A DNA stretch of 37,620 bases from Gammaproteobacteria bacterium (GCA_003233345.1 QILK01000143.1:1-37620); one strand, 5' to 3'; counted from the stretch's first letter, positions 18,159 to 27,361 are shown. Notes: a model not told the origin generated them from the sequence alone. Made by a program: numbers and translations.

Positions 18159-18803
18159 ATGGCATTGCCGAGTCCAATTTTAGTCGATATGGATAAGCCG
18201 CTTAAGGGTTTTGAAGGGATTAAGCGCTTTTGTGATAAGAGTAATAATACCACGACGGCGAGAATATTGCCGGGTGAATATTATGTTACCAACCGGGATG
18301 AAATGATTACGACCGTATTAGGGTCGTGTGTTTCCGCCTGTATATGTGACCCGCGAACGAAGGTCGGCGGTATGAATCATTTTATGTTACCGTCTGGCAC
18401 GACACTAGACAATGTTTATGAAGCTGATTGCGTAAGTCGATCTGCACGTTATGGTAATTTTGCTATGGAGCATTTGATCAATACCATTCTCAAGCACGGC
18501 GGGCGAAAAACCAGTCTCGAAATCAAAATAATTGGCGGCGGTCGTATTATTGCTAATATGTCCAATATTGGGCTGCAAAATATCGATTTTGTAAAACAAT
18601 ATCTTGCGACAGAAGGATTGGCAATAGTCGCCGAAGATGTCGGAGATAAATACCCGAGAAAGCTACAGTATTTTCCAATGAGTGGGAAGGTGCGGGTGCA
18701 AAGACTGAAAAGTATGCATAACAAGACTGTCATGGACAGGGAGACGGAATATGCTTCCAATATTGACAAGGAATCCGTTAAGGGAGAAATAGATTTATTC
18801 TGA
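18159..18803 (+). CDS. cheD: Chemoreceptor glutamine deamidase CheD
   Basis: 214 residues. Catalytic Cys in TVLGSCVSACICDP and His in GGMNHFMLPS, followed by the helix with RYGNFAMEHLI and IIGGGRI. The ATG directly follows the cheR stop. The enzyme deamidates receptor glutamines and adjusts adaptation. The cheR-cheD-cheB order equals that of the P. aeruginosa che2 cluster. Confidence 0.96.
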   Translation: MALPSPILVDMDKPLKGFEGIKRFCDKSNNTTTARILPGEYYVTNRDEMITTVLGSCVSACICDPRTKVGGMNHFMLPSGTTLDNVYEADCVSRSARYGNFAMEHLINTILKHGGRKTSLEIKIIGGGRIIANMSNIGLQNIDFVKQYLATEGLAIVAEDVGDKYPRKLQYFPMSGKVRVQRLKSMHNKTVMDRETEYASNIDKESVKGEIDLF

Positions 18804-18839
18804 CATTTTTGAATAGCAATCTATTATTGGAAAAATACT

Positions 18840-19943
18840 ATGGTTAATCCAGAAATGATAGCAGGCAAGAAGAAAAAAATAAAAGTACTTATTATTGATG
18901 ATTCTGCGTTAGTTAGGGAGATTTTGACAGAGGTCCTCGATTCTGATCCAGGTATAGAAGTAGTTGGTACCGCAGTAGACCCGTTAATTGCCCGCGAAAA
19001 AATAAAGAAACTAAACCCGGATGTATTGACGCTAGACGTAGAAATGCCGAGGATGGATGGCTTAACATTTTTACGCAATCTTATGCGCCTGCGGCCAATG
19101 CCAGTCATCATGGTGTCGTCACTGACCGAAAAAGGTGCTGATATTACGCTACAGGCCTTGGATGAAGGGGCTATCGATTTTGTTTCAAAACCCAAAGAAG
19201 ACTTAAGTAGTACGCTGGCTAGTTATCGAGATGAGTTAGTGGAAAAAATAAAAGTCGCTTCGTTGGCTAATATTAGTGCACGAGATAGTTTTGCCAGGAT
19301 CGCGAACGTAGAGCCGCGGAATGATGCCGACGTGGTGATTGCAAAAAAACACAATAGGCCTTTTTCCACAACTGACAAAATTATTGCGATTGGCGCATCA
19401 ACCGGCGGTACCGAGGCGATTAAGGAATTATTGATACAATTTCCGGCTTATATGCCTGGTACCGTCATCACTCAGCATATACCAGAAGCGTTTAGTTTAT
19501 CTTTTGCTCAACGAATGGACGGATTGTCGGCCATGAATGTGTGTGAAGCTAGTGATGGTCAGCAGATATTACCTGGCCATGTGTATATTGCCCCAGGTGG
19601 CAAGCATCTGTTGGTGATTAGAAATGGTGCACAATATGTATGTAAATTAAACGATGGCCCCACTGTTAACCGTCACAAACCTTCTGTTGATGTTCTTTTT
19701 CGTTCAGTCGCCCAGAATGTTGGAGCTAACGCAACAGGGATTATTTTGACCGGGATGGGAGATGATGGCGCACAAGGTCTGTTGGAAATGCATACTGCCG
19801 GTGCAAAAACCGTTGCTCAAGACGAAAAAACCAGCGTTGTCTGGGGAATGCCAGGTGAGGCAGTAAAGGCTGGGGGGGTAGACACAATTTTGCCATTGCA
19901 GAAAATTACCGGTAAGATAATCACGATCTTGAAAAGCGACTAG
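18840..19943 (+). CDS. cheB: Protein-glutamate methylesterase CheB
   Basis: 367 residues. Receiver domain with [14 protein letters not shown] and phospho-acceptor Asp in [13 protein letters not shown], then a linker and the methylesterase domain with Ser in [13 protein letters not shown], His in [11 protein letters not shown] and Asp in [13 protein letters not shown]. It reverses CheR methylation when phosphorylated by CheA. Last gene of the chemotaxis operon; no clear terminator follows. Confidence 0.97.
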   Translation: MVNPEMIAGKKKKIKVLIIDDSALVREILTEVLDSDPGIEVVGTAVDPLIAREKIKKLNPDVLTLDVEMPRMDGLTFLRNLMRLRPMPVIMVSSLTEKGADITLQALDEGAIDFVSKPKEDLSSTLASYRDELVEKIKVASLANISARDSFARIANVEPRNDADVVIAKKHNRPFSTTDKIIAIGASTGGTEAIKELLIQFPAYMPGTVITQHIPEAFSLSFAQRMDGLSAMNVCEASDGQQILPGHVYIAPGGKHLLVIRNGAQYVCKLNDGPTVNRHKPSVDVLFRSVAQNVGANATGIILTGMGDDGAQGLLEMHTAGAKTVAQDEKTSVVWGMPGEAVKAGGVDTILPLQKITGKIITILKSD

Positions 19944-19996
19944 CGCTGACAAAATTAGCGGAAATTTCTACGTTATGGCTTGAGTTCACTCTATAG

Positions 19997-20025
19997 TTCA
20001 AATTTTTAAGCAAAATTGTTATAGT
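19997..20025 (+). promoter_or_regulatory. Candidate sigma-70 promoter for the PP2C gene
   Basis: TTCAAA, 17 bases, TATAGT (4/6 and 5/6 matches), ending 79 bases before the PP2C start. It suggests the phosphatase/protease pair has its own promoter separate from the chemotaxis operon. Confidence 0.4.
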
Positions 20026-20104
20026 AGTTTTTCCAGGTCACAAATACAGCAATTTTGACGAGTCAGCCCATAGCGGGTGGATATTGTAGGGCGGATATTT
20101 CAGG

Positions 20105-20947
20105 ATGGAAGACAGAATAAGTGCAGATAAGGATGTATTACTCCGGGGTTTCAAAATGGCAAAACAAGCCAAGCTAAAATTTAGAGTCGGCTCAGCTTGC
20201 ATTACCGGATGTCGTGAGTCGCAGCAAGATAGTTACCGGTTTTCCCCACTAAACGGTGCCAGAGGCAATGAATCTGCCAATCAATGTGAAGAATTAGTCG
20301 CGGTTGTCGCCGATGGTGTTGGTGGCGCTGTTTCCGGTGATGTCGCCAGTCAATTGGCAGTAGACAACTTTATTCAGGTGATTACCCAAAAATTTTCCAA
20401 ACCGACCGCTGAAACCAGTCTTGCCGATGCGCTTGATACTAGTAACCAGTCTATCAAGACGGCCATAAGTGAAAACGGGCAGTTTGCCGGAATGGCAACG
20501 ACGTTGGTTGCTGCCATCGTTGGTGCCAGTGGACTGATATGGGTCAGTGTCGGTGATAGCCATTTATATATAATACGCAATAAAAAACTTAAAAAATTAA
20601 ACCAGGATCATAGTTTAGGTGCATTGGTAGACAAGCAATATGAACTTGGGCAAATCAGTCGGCAGGAACGTGATAATACCCTTTACCGCAATGTGATTCT
20701 TAGTTGTTTGTCGGGTGAAAAAATTGAATTAATTGATATGCATGCCAATGATTTTAAATTGCGGAAAAAGGACAGGCTGGTCCTCGCTAGCGACGGCTTG
20801 GATACCTTGACTATTAAGGAAATTCAGGATGTCAGTGTAAAAAACAAGGATAGTCAATCGTGTGCTGACGACTTGTTAAAACGGGTAGAAAGCAAATCAA
20901 AGCCTCACCAGGACAACGCGACTGTACTCGTTATCGACTGCAAATAA
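20105..20947 (+). CDS. PP2C-family serine/threonine protein phosphatase
   Basis: 280 residues. PP2C motifs in order: CRESQQDSYRF (motif 1, usually RxxNQD), VAVVADGVGGAVSGDVAS (metal-binding DG), GMATTLVAA, ISVGDS-like WVSVGDSHLYIIR, LVLASDGLD and the C-terminal DNATVLVID. The metal-coordinating aspartates are present, so it should be an Mn/Mg-dependent phospho-Ser/Thr phosphatase. An internal ATG at 20156 is an alternative start. It precedes the FHA-protease gene by under 100 bp on the same strand. No Ser/Thr kinase is in the window; it may act on phosphoproteins bound by the neighbouring FHA domain, which is inference. Confidence 0.93.
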   Translation: MEDRISADKDVLLRGFKMAKQAKLKFRVGSACITGCRESQQDSYRFSPLNGARGNESANQCEELVAVVADGVGGAVSGDVASQLAVDNFIQVITQKFSKPTAETSLADALDTSNQSIKTAISENGQFAGMATTLVAAIVGASGLIWVSVGDSHLYIIRNKKLKKLNQDHSLGALVDKQYELGQISRQERDNTLYRNVILSCLSGEKIELIDMHANDFKLRKKDRLVLASDGLDTLTIKEIQDVSVKNKDSQSCADDLLKRVESKSKPHQDNATVLVIDCK

Positions 20948-21035
20948 GGCCATTTTTTTAGGTTAAAGTCACGTAGAATCCACCTCGAATTCCCGTCGCC
21001 AAACCCTGCCTTTGAAACAAAGCTGTGTTAAGATA

Positions 21036-22391
21036 ATGGCTGTGAGAATTAGCCTAATAAAATCAATAGCATTAGTATCAATCTCCAGTTTATTCTTTGG
21101 CGTTGTTAAGGCGGCATCGTTTAAATGGGATATCGCTGATTCTGGTGTATTACGCATAGTCACCGAAGGCTCTAACCAGGGTCTGATATCCGGGACAGGT
21201 ATTCTTGTCAATAAAAAGGGTTACGTTATTACTAATTATCACGTTGTTGGATCCTATATTGAGAATCCGACTAACAATTCGTATGTGCTTGACGGTGGTC
21301 GTGGTAAGCAGTATCGCAAAAGGTATCAGTTGAAATGGTATTCCCGTGAATATGATATTGCCATTATAAAAGTTGAAGGGCTTGATACAAAAAGATTTCC
21401 GCTAGCCTTCGCCAATAGTGAAAGTCGCTACGTTAATAAAGGCATAGAGGTGTTTAGCCTGGGATTTCCCGGTGCATCTGACGTCGGTGGTATTCAACTC
21501 GAGCCGGTACTTAAGAACGGCATCATCTCGGTACGGCGACGATTTTCGTTACGCAAAGGTGCCAAGCCGATACGGATGTTCGAACACAATGCCACGATTA
21601 ACTCAGGGAATAGTGGTAGTCCGTTACTCGACAGCTGTGGCCGTGTTATTGGTATGAACCAGTCAAAAGCGCGCAGCAAGCTCGTGAGTACGCAAAGCCG
21701 GGTAAATATCGCCGAAGGCACGTTTTGGTCGATACGTTCGAATGTACTGATGTTAGCGTTAAAGAGCCAAAAAATAACGTTTAGTCTGGATAAAAATCGC
21801 TGCACTTCATCGGGTCTGGTCGCTGACTCGGGGAACGACAGTTATCAGGTCTGGCCGTTTGTTATTTTGTTTATTGGTTTGTCTTTATCGTTTATGTTTT
21901 TGTTGATTCTGTTAAAAAGAATGAAATCCCAGCATCCGGCTGAAGGGGTGTCTGAGTATGTTAAACGTGAGATAAGTCAATTTCTTAAAAACAGAAGTTC
22001 TAAACGGGTGTCGAAAAAAATATACAGTTCGCGTGAAGATATTACTATGGTGAATCGACAAGGTATTTCAGCGTACGGTATTTTAATAAGTTGTGAAAGT
22101 GATGATGATACTCAGGGTATCGAAATACGCTTGCGGCCGTTGCTGGTTGGGCGAAGCAAAAGTGCTGATATCAAACTTAAAGATGAGCGGGTTGGCAGGA
22201 AACACGCGTATATTGGTTGGGATTTGACGGATCAGAAATTTTATATCCGTGATTTGGGTTCAGTTAATGGTACTTGGATTGCGACGGGTAAAAAACTGGC
22301 GGTTAATAAAAGAATCTATATTAATCCCGGTGAGAAATTTTGCTTTGCCGACCAGTCGCTTATGTTTTATATTAAAAAAGGCAATATGTAA
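21036..22391 (+). CDS. Membrane-anchored trypsin-like serine protease with cytoplasmic FHA domain
   Basis: The track starts at TTG 21012; ATG 21036 gives a clean signal peptide (LIKSIALVSISSLFFGVVKA). The protease domain has the triad His in VITNYHVVG (about residue 69), Asp in SREYDIAIIK and Ser in NSGNSGSPLLD. No PDZ domain follows. A single transmembrane helix (WPFVILFIGLSLSFMFLLIL) then leads to a basic linker and a C-terminal FHA domain with LLVGRSKSADIKL, GRKHAYIGW and DLGSVNGTW, all phosphothreonine-binding landmarks. Predicted topology: protease outside the cytoplasm, FHA inside. Together with the PP2C it could form a phosphorylation-gated protease. About 451 residues; no database name known to me. 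Confidence 0.9.
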   Translation: MAVRISLIKSIALVSISSLFFGVVKAASFKWDIADSGVLRIVTEGSNQGLISGTGILVNKKGYVITNYHVVGSYIENPTNNSYVLDGGRGKQYRKRYQLKWYSREYDIAIIKVEGLDTKRFPLAFANSESRYVNKGIEVFSLGFPGASDVGGIQLEPVLKNGIISVRRRFSLRKGAKPIRMFEHNATINSGNSGSPLLDSCGRVIGMNQSKARSKLVSTQSRVNIAEGTFWSIRSNVLMLALKSQKITFSLDKNRCTSSGLVADSGNDSYQVWPFVILFIGLSLSFMFLLILLKRMKSQHPAEGVSEYVKREISQFLKNRSSKRVSKKIYSSREDITMVNRQGISAYGILISCESDDDTQGIEIRLRPLLVGRSKSADIKLKDERVGRKHAYIGWDLTDQKFYIRDLGSVNGTWIATGKKLAVNKRIYINPGEKFCFADQSLMFYIKKGNM

Positions 22392-22421
22392 TAGATCATT
22401 GAATTGCCAGCCATAGGTACT

Positions 22422-22452
22422 GTAGCCCGGACTTCGCGAAGCGAACGCCGAG
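22422..22452 (+). repeat. REP-like palindrome, tandem unit 1
   Basis: GTAGCCCGGACTTCGCGAAG then CGAACGCCGAG; same family as 2748 and 2872. Confidence 0.85.
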
Positions 22453-22613
22453 ATAAATCAACTTAGAATCATTATGCTTCTAAACAGCGCCCCTCTTATA
22501 ACCGCCAGCCACAAGATTTTTTCCAGGCCAACAACGTGCCGTCGTAACTGTCCTGGAAAAAACTTCTGACTGGCGGTTGAGGGGCTCCCATTGAATTGCC
22601 AGCCATAGGTTAT

Positions 22614-22644
22614 GTAGCCCGGACTTCGCGAAGCGAACGCCGGG
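22614..22644 (+). repeat. REP-like palindrome, tandem unit 2
   Basis: Same sequence ending CGCCGGG; the best-matched palindrome of the three. Confidence 0.85.
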
Positions 22645-22805
22645 ATAAATCAACTTAGAATCGTTATGCTTCTAAACAGCGCCCCTCTTATAACCGCCAG
22701 TCACAAGATTTTTTCCAGGCCAACAACGTGCCGTCGTAACTGTCCTGGAAAAAACTTCTGACTGGCGGTTGAGGGGCTTCCATTGAATTGCCAGTTATAG
22801 GTTAT

Positions 22806-22836
22806 GTAGCCCGGACTTCGCGAAGCGAACGCCGGG
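22806..22836 (+). repeat. REP-like palindrome, tandem unit 3
   Basis: Same sequence ending CGCCGGGG; the unit stops shortly after it and the long hairpin is missing. Confidence 0.85.
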
Positions 22837-22978
22837 GTAAATCAACTTTCAAAAATCAAATTCACATAGCCCTTCCAAGAACCGAGATTATAACTGCCTC
22901 CAAAACTCCTGGTGGCGAATTAGAAGGCCATTTACTAAAATAACTGTCATTGTGCTTTAATTCCACCAATCCAATTCC

Positions 22979-23007
22979 TTGACACACCGACAAGCTTCCA
23001 GTAAATT
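22979..23007 (+). promoter_or_regulatory. Promoter of tRNA-Ala
   Basis: TTGACA, 17 bases, TAAATT, ending 22 bases before the tRNA. The tRNA-Glu promoter at 36673 has the same hexamers and spacer length. Confidence 0.75.
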
Positions 23008-23029
23008 CTCACTTCCGCAAAACATCTGT

Positions 23030-23105
<76 letters not shown>

Positions 23106-23266
23106 ATTAAATCAATGACTTATCTTAAAAAAATTCTAACAAAGCGTTAACAAAATTAGTAAAACAATGTTTGGGTACACCTCTAAATCGTTAAAATAGT
23201 TTACCTCTGCGACGAATGACAGTGGGGCGTAATATCAATTTAGAGTAAAACTCATAAAGGATTCTT

Positions 23267-24055
23267 TTGAATAAACAAAAAACGAACTCAACAGCATACC
23301 AACCATATATTATGGGGTTGGTTTACGGAGTTGCTATTTTGCTATTGTTTATAGCTTACGGACTATTTATTGAGCAGTTGTTAGTGGAAAATAATTTATA
23401 TGATACGGTAGTTGGTATTGTAAAATTATCTGCCCCATTTATAGGTACTTTTCTTGGAGCGTATTACGCGTTTAAATTTAATACAAAAATAACGCAGAAT
23501 GAAAAAAGAAGAAATAATATAGATGCAGTAAATCAAGCCATACTTGTTCTTGTTGGTCAATATAGTCAAATAATTAATATAGAAAATCAAAGTATTAAAC
23601 CGGCTATACGGGAAGGCAACACTTGGTATACTATTCAGCCTGCATATCAATTTAAAAGGGTGCTGGAAGGAAGTAATTTTACTGCTTTGAGTTTTTTGAT
23701 AGCTTCACATGGACTAGTAGTTCAAAAACTAGCAAGAGAAGAAGATACCTACGTTACGATATGTGAGTTGATGCAGTTAAGGTTTAACGCATTTGAAAAT
23801 GAAGTGCATCCAGCACTGATGGCAGCTGAATATAAAACTGGTTCTGAAGCACCTATAGATGAGATTGCCGGTTTTTTACGGCCAACAACACTTGCCAAAC
23901 TCAAGTTTTCTGCTGAGTCTATTGTAGACTTGATGGCAAAGTCTAAAATTGGAATACGATTAGTTTATCAAGAGTTATGTGACGCATTGTTAGATGTTTA
24001 TCCCGATGCGAATCCGCTACAGATCGATTTTGATCTAGAAGTGCCTGATCCTTAG
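23267..24055 (+). CDS. Hypothetical membrane protein with two N-terminal helices
   Basis: 262 residues, TTG start with AAGG 6 bases upstream. Two helices near the N-terminus (GLVYGVAILLLFIAYGLF and LSAPFIGTFLGAYYAFKF) are followed by a soluble alpha-helical domain of about 170 residues that is likely cytoplasmic given the basic residues after the second helix. No family recognised. It is the first gene downstream of tRNA-Ala and is AT-rich relative to the core genes; a foreign origin is plausible but not shown. Confidence 0.75.
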   Translation: MNKQKTNSTAYQPYIMGLVYGVAILLLFIAYGLFIEQLLVENNLYDTVVGIVKLSAPFIGTFLGAYYAFKFNTKITQNEKRRNNIDAVNQAILVLVGQYSQIINIENQSIKPAIREGNTWYTIQPAYQFKRVLEGSNFTALSFLIASHGLVVQKLAREEDTYVTICELMQLRFNAFENEVHPALMAAEYKTGSEAPIDEIAGFLRPTTLAKLKFSAESIVDLMAKSKIGIRLVYQELCDALLDVYPDANPLQIDFDLEVPDP

Positions 24056-24418
24056 GAGAGATACTTTTCTGATGATAGGGTTAAGTATTAACTTTTTTAA
24101 TAAAAATGGTGTAGAAATTAATGCCGCACATATCGTTTAATGCTATTTCATTCGAATGTCGTATATCTCTTGAAGATGGAAACATGACAGATAGGATTGT
24201 TATTCATAGAAGGTTAGAAGACGATCCCCTTATTTAAGTTCACTTGCGTTTGTGTACTATCAATGTGAGTACTATTAGGAAATATCAGATTTTATCTTGC
24301 CCCCTTCGGGAAAATAATGGTTGTAATATCTTTTATTTTCCGCTCTAATTGCGCTCAGGCCACTGACCTATGGCTGTCAACTATTACCTAACAGGGATGA
24401 ATTCTGTGGAGGGTAATT
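24056..24418 (+). other. Intergenic region with one doubtful short ORF
   Basis: A 38-codon ORF at 24121-24237 (MPHISFNAISFECRISLEDG) looks codon-like but has no clear ribosome-binding site and no recognised homology. Otherwise nothing seen. Confidence 0.35.
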
Positions 24419-24646
24419 ATGAAAAAACTACTTTTCTTGCTAGTGTTTATTTCACCTATTTTAATCGCGGACCAATTTGTAAATGGCTATTACCGGAGCA
24501 ATGGTACTTATGTGAAGGGTCATTATCGAAGTAGCCCTAATAGTACAACTCGAGATAACTGGTCTACCAAGGGAAATTATAATCCTTACACTGGTAAACA
24601 GGGAACCAGGAACCCATATAACGAACGTCGTCGAAATTCTTGGTAG
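24419..24646 (+). CDS. Small secreted protein, GYYRSNGTYVKGHYRS-type
   Basis: 75 residues with a signal peptide (KKLLFLLVFISPILIA) and GGAGGG before the ATG. The mature part (GYYRSNGTYVKGHYRSSPNS, then NWSTKGNYNPYTGKQGTRNP) matches a widespread group of tiny exported bacterial proteins with Tyr/Gly/Asn-rich sequence. Function unknown. Confidence 0.8.
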   Translation: MKKLLFLLVFISPILIADQFVNGYYRSNGTYVKGHYRSSPNSTTRDNWSTKGNYNPYTGKQGTRNPYNERRRNSW

Positions 24647-24768
24647 TTAACAAAGTCCCTAACTGGAGTTTTTTGTTTAGATAGCTGGGGTGGGCCAGGG
24701 TATTCTCAAGCTCGACTGCGTTTTTCTTTTCCTCTATTCACGGATGGATCTGATTTTAGGAGATCAGT

Positions 24769-25356
24769 ATGAAATATTTACTACTACTAATGCCTCTAAT
24801 AAGTGGGTGCGTCACCACCTCAGTGCGGTCATTTAGTGATAATGCGTATAAGGGACATCAAATCAAAAAAGTTGTGGTAAATGGCGGTAAATCGAGATTT
24901 GGACAACAGCTAGAAACTAGGATAGTTAAAAAAGTATCGCCAAGCACAATATCAAATTCTTATTTTAGTGAATTTCCACCAACAAGAACTTATGACGGAG
25001 ATCAAGTACAACAAACATTGTTAAACAAAGGCTATGATAGCATGTTGGTCATTGAGTTTAAGGGTGGAAATAAAAATACAAAATATGCCGGTACTTTTAA
25101 CTCTGGAAGTGCTTCGTGGTATGGTAGCGGCGGTTATGGGAGTGTATATGGAAGTGGTATGTCAATTCCTATGTATACCACAACTGCAAATATTACTATT
25201 ACAGCAACATTATTTGATTTGCGTACTAGAAAAAAAATGTGGGTAGGTAATTTTAATACTAATGCAAAAGATTTTTCAGCGAATATCCCTGCTATGGCTG
25301 AAAACGCGTCAAATACAATTATAAAAGACCTGAAAACTAAAGGGCATATTAGGTGA
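24769..25356 (+). CDS. Putative lipoprotein
   Basis: 195 residues. Lipobox ISGC with Cys14, AGGAG 6 bases before the ATG. The middle has a Gly/Ser-rich loop (SGSASWYGSGGYGSVYGSG) and the C-terminal part shows alternating strands (ITITATLFDLRTRKKMWVGN) like DUF4136-type lipoproteins that sense or bind at the outer membrane; this resemblance is loose. It follows the small secreted gene by 122 bp. Confidence 0.8.
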   Translation: MKYLLLLMPLISGCVTTSVRSFSDNAYKGHQIKKVVVNGGKSRFGQQLETRIVKKVSPSTISNSYFSEFPPTRTYDGDQVQQTLLNKGYDSMLVIEFKGGNKNTKYAGTFNSGSASWYGSGGYGSVYGSGMSIPMYTTTANITITATLFDLRTRKKMWVGNFNTNAKDFSANIPAMAENASNTIIKDLKTKGHIR

Positions 25357-25494
25357 CCAAAATAATTATGTCATTACATTATTACCGAAAATGTGTACTT
25401 AGGAAGATTAGTGACGAACATGAAAATTCACAAAAATTAATATTCTTATCATCCTGTTATAGGGTTGAAATTTAATAGTAACTTATCCATAGTG

Positions 25495-26049
25495 TCACCA
25501 ATTATTATTTTTTTCGGCAGCTTTAACGCACTTTGCGATTTTCAATGACACGGCTTCCAATGTCGCTTTGACTTTCTTGTGACCGCCGCCAAAACTAGTA
25601 TGGACTTTCCGATATCCGCTAGTCGGCATATTCCCTGTTCTTCTTTGAACTTGTTTTATGCCGGAGTGCCTGATTCGGAATCGCCCTGGCTTAGCTAAGA
25701 AGGTTATTTTCGATTTAGCGCTATGGGATAGCAATGTACTGGTAAAGTCTACTCGGTTATTCGCAACAACCAAGCCGCTGTTTAAGTCAGTATTTATAAT
25801 AACATTTCCGCCTTGAATATGTGATGAAGTGTCCCTAGCGTTCCGAAACATAATGTTTCCAGATGAAACTTTAACCCCTTCATTGCTGACTATTTGTGTA
25901 ATACAATTTTTACCTTTTAACGTTATTTGCTGGGTTGATCCAGGGGTTTTGTAGGTTTGACTTTCTATTTTTTCTAAATAGCTCCAAGCGTTTGCGTTAC
26001 TAGAAAAAATAATAAATAGTATAAATATATATCCTATGTTAGTTCTCAT
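25495..26049 (-). CDS. Hypothetical secreted protein
   Basis: Started at ATG 26049 rather than the track's 26106, because it gives a signal peptide (IGYIFILFIIFSSNANA) with GGTGGG upstream. The mature protein of about 165 residues is basic and strand-rich (SGNIMFRNARDTSSHIQGGN) with two Cys residues, one near position 50 and one near the C-terminus, that could pair. No family recognised. It is convergent with the lipoprotein gene. Confidence 0.7.
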   Translation of the reverse strand: MRTNIGYIFILFIIFSSNANAWSYLEKIESQTYKTPGSTQQITLKGKNCITQIVSNEGVKVSSGNIMFRNARDTSSHIQGGNVIINTDLNSGLVVANNRVDFTSTLLSHSAKSKITFLAKPGRFRIRHSGIKQVQRRTGNMPTSGYRKVHTSFGGGHKKVKATLEAVSLKIAKCVKAAEKNNNW

Positions 26050-26534
26050 ATGCCCACCATGTAGATTTTCAGTGAAGAAGTCGAATTCTTCGTAATATCC
26101 TAGCAAACATCGACGTTTTTACAAATTTCTTTGTTGAAAAACCACTTCAAGGACAATATTATTGATTTTCTCGAAAAATTTAATGGCGGGTTAGAGAAAG
26201 CTATATATCAGATTCTTGTCTAGGCAATCATATCAAGTTATTCATGTAGGCCGCTAATAGTATTTAGACAGATAATACCGATATATTAATACAAATTTCA
26301 GTTTGCAATGTTATTTGATAAGTGATCAAAATGGTGAATATCTAGTTGGTAGCTTGGATGATGATATATTCTACTAGATAATCGTCTGGTCTTGCAGTCA
26401 CGCCTGAAAATTTTTATTGGGTTTAGAAAATCATATAGTCAAGAGGGGCGAGAGAAAAATAAAAAGGGTGCGTACAAATTTATAACTTACGCGGGGAAGG
26501 GCGTAGAGAAAAGGTCTGTGGCTAAGAGTAGGTT

Positions 26535-26735
26535 TCAGGGTGTCCCTGTACTTTCGAATGTCGCGAGGGTGTTTGAGATTATGAAAAGGATATATTTCTT
26601 GATCCAATAAGTATCAGATTTGCCGATTTTTTTACGATAGTGTATAACACGAATTTTTTGCATCACTTGGTCAAGTAGCTTAGGTTTTGTATTGCCGTGT
26701 TTCATCTTAATAATTCGCGTAATAAAGTAATCCAT
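26535..26735 (-). pseudogene. Remnant of an integron-integrase-like tyrosine recombinase (N-terminus only)
   Basis: Residues from MKHGNTKPKLLDQVMQKIRV to YWIKKYILF match the start of IntI-type integrases (…LLDQV…IR..HY……YV.WI+RFILFH). Homology ends there; the core-binding and catalytic domains are absent and the ORF stops after about 15 unrelated residues. It is a decayed trace of an integron or related element on the minus strand. Confidence 0.6.
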
Positions 26736-26818
26736 TGAAGATAAGAATTATCCATTATTATTGTCGTTCACATAGAGTTATGTCAATATGTTGGGAGAAG
26801 GTTATTTAGTGGAAGAAT

Positions 26819-27298
26819 ATGGAAAAAGTAGTGAAAATACGTTCTGGTTTTAAGTGCATTGAACATAGTTCTATTCACGAAGCAATCAATTTAGCAAAAA
26901 TCATAAGTGATCCGCGGAAGTCTGAATGTGGACTCATCAATAAACAGGTGGTTACGGGATATCAATTTGACGGAATATTTCTCGTCATTAGCTTTGAAAA
27001 TAATTTGCATTTGACTGTTTCGCCTAGTGAAGATCGAATTAAATGGAATGTTGTTACAGAAAAACCGAATATTGGTACAGTTCCACTGGAAAAGGTTTAT
27101 TTCGAGTTGTCAAGCGGTGTGAAGTTTTTATGGAATTGGCAATCGATACTAAATAATTTTGTAGGCAAACAAATAATTATTGCACCAAGTGACCAATATT
27201 TGTTTATATATAGGAAGGATGGGATTGAGTTTATGTTTAGTTATTATGTAAATACAGAAAACTCTGATGACCAGTATTTATCAATTAGCGAGGCTTAG
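26819..27298 (+). CDS. Hypothetical protein
   Basis: 159 residues, soluble, no signal peptide. Strand-rich with a central SFENNLHLTVSPSEDRIKWN and a C-terminal FIYRKDGIEFMFSYYV. GGAAG lies just before the ATG. Size, acidity and isolated position resemble immunity-type or cassette-borne proteins, but I recognise no family and give no function. Confidence 0.65.
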   Translation: MEKVVKIRSGFKCIEHSSIHEAINLAKIISDPRKSECGLINKQVVTGYQFDGIFLVISFENNLHLTVSPSEDRIKWNVVTEKPNIGTVPLEKVYFELSSGVKFLWNWQSILNNFVGKQIIIAPSDQYLFIYRKDGIEFMFSYYVNTENSDDQYLSISEA

Positions 27299-27361
27299 CA
27301 TGTTAGCATCGTACCGATTTTAAATCGGATATAGTGGCAGGTCTTGAATATTCTTTATCAT

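Larger units (their letters stand above)
22397..22850. repeat. 192-bp tandem repeat, 2.3 copies, each with a REP-like palindrome and a long hairpin
   Basis: CATTGAATTGCCAG starts units at 22397, 22589 and 22781, exactly 192 bp apart; the third unit breaks off near 22850 after its palindrome. Each full unit holds a REP-like element and a hairpin with arms GCCCCTC..AACCGCCAG..TTTTTTCCAGG and CCTGGAAAAAA..CTGGCGGTT..GAGGGGC around a loop of roughly 24 bases. Units 1 and 2 differ at only a few bases. No ORF inside. Confidence 0.95.

Noticed and set aside
22480-22590. Long hairpin as an integron attC site
   Set aside because: No RYYYAAC/GTTRRRY core pair at the expected ends, and the units are tandem without genes between them.
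24647-24690. AGTCCCTAACTGGAGTTTTTT as a terminator
   Set aside because: The arms are not complementary when written out.
26392-26610. 72-codon plus-strand ORF
   Set aside because: TTG start without ribosome-binding site, very Lys/Arg-rich, and it overlaps the integrase remnant on the other strand.
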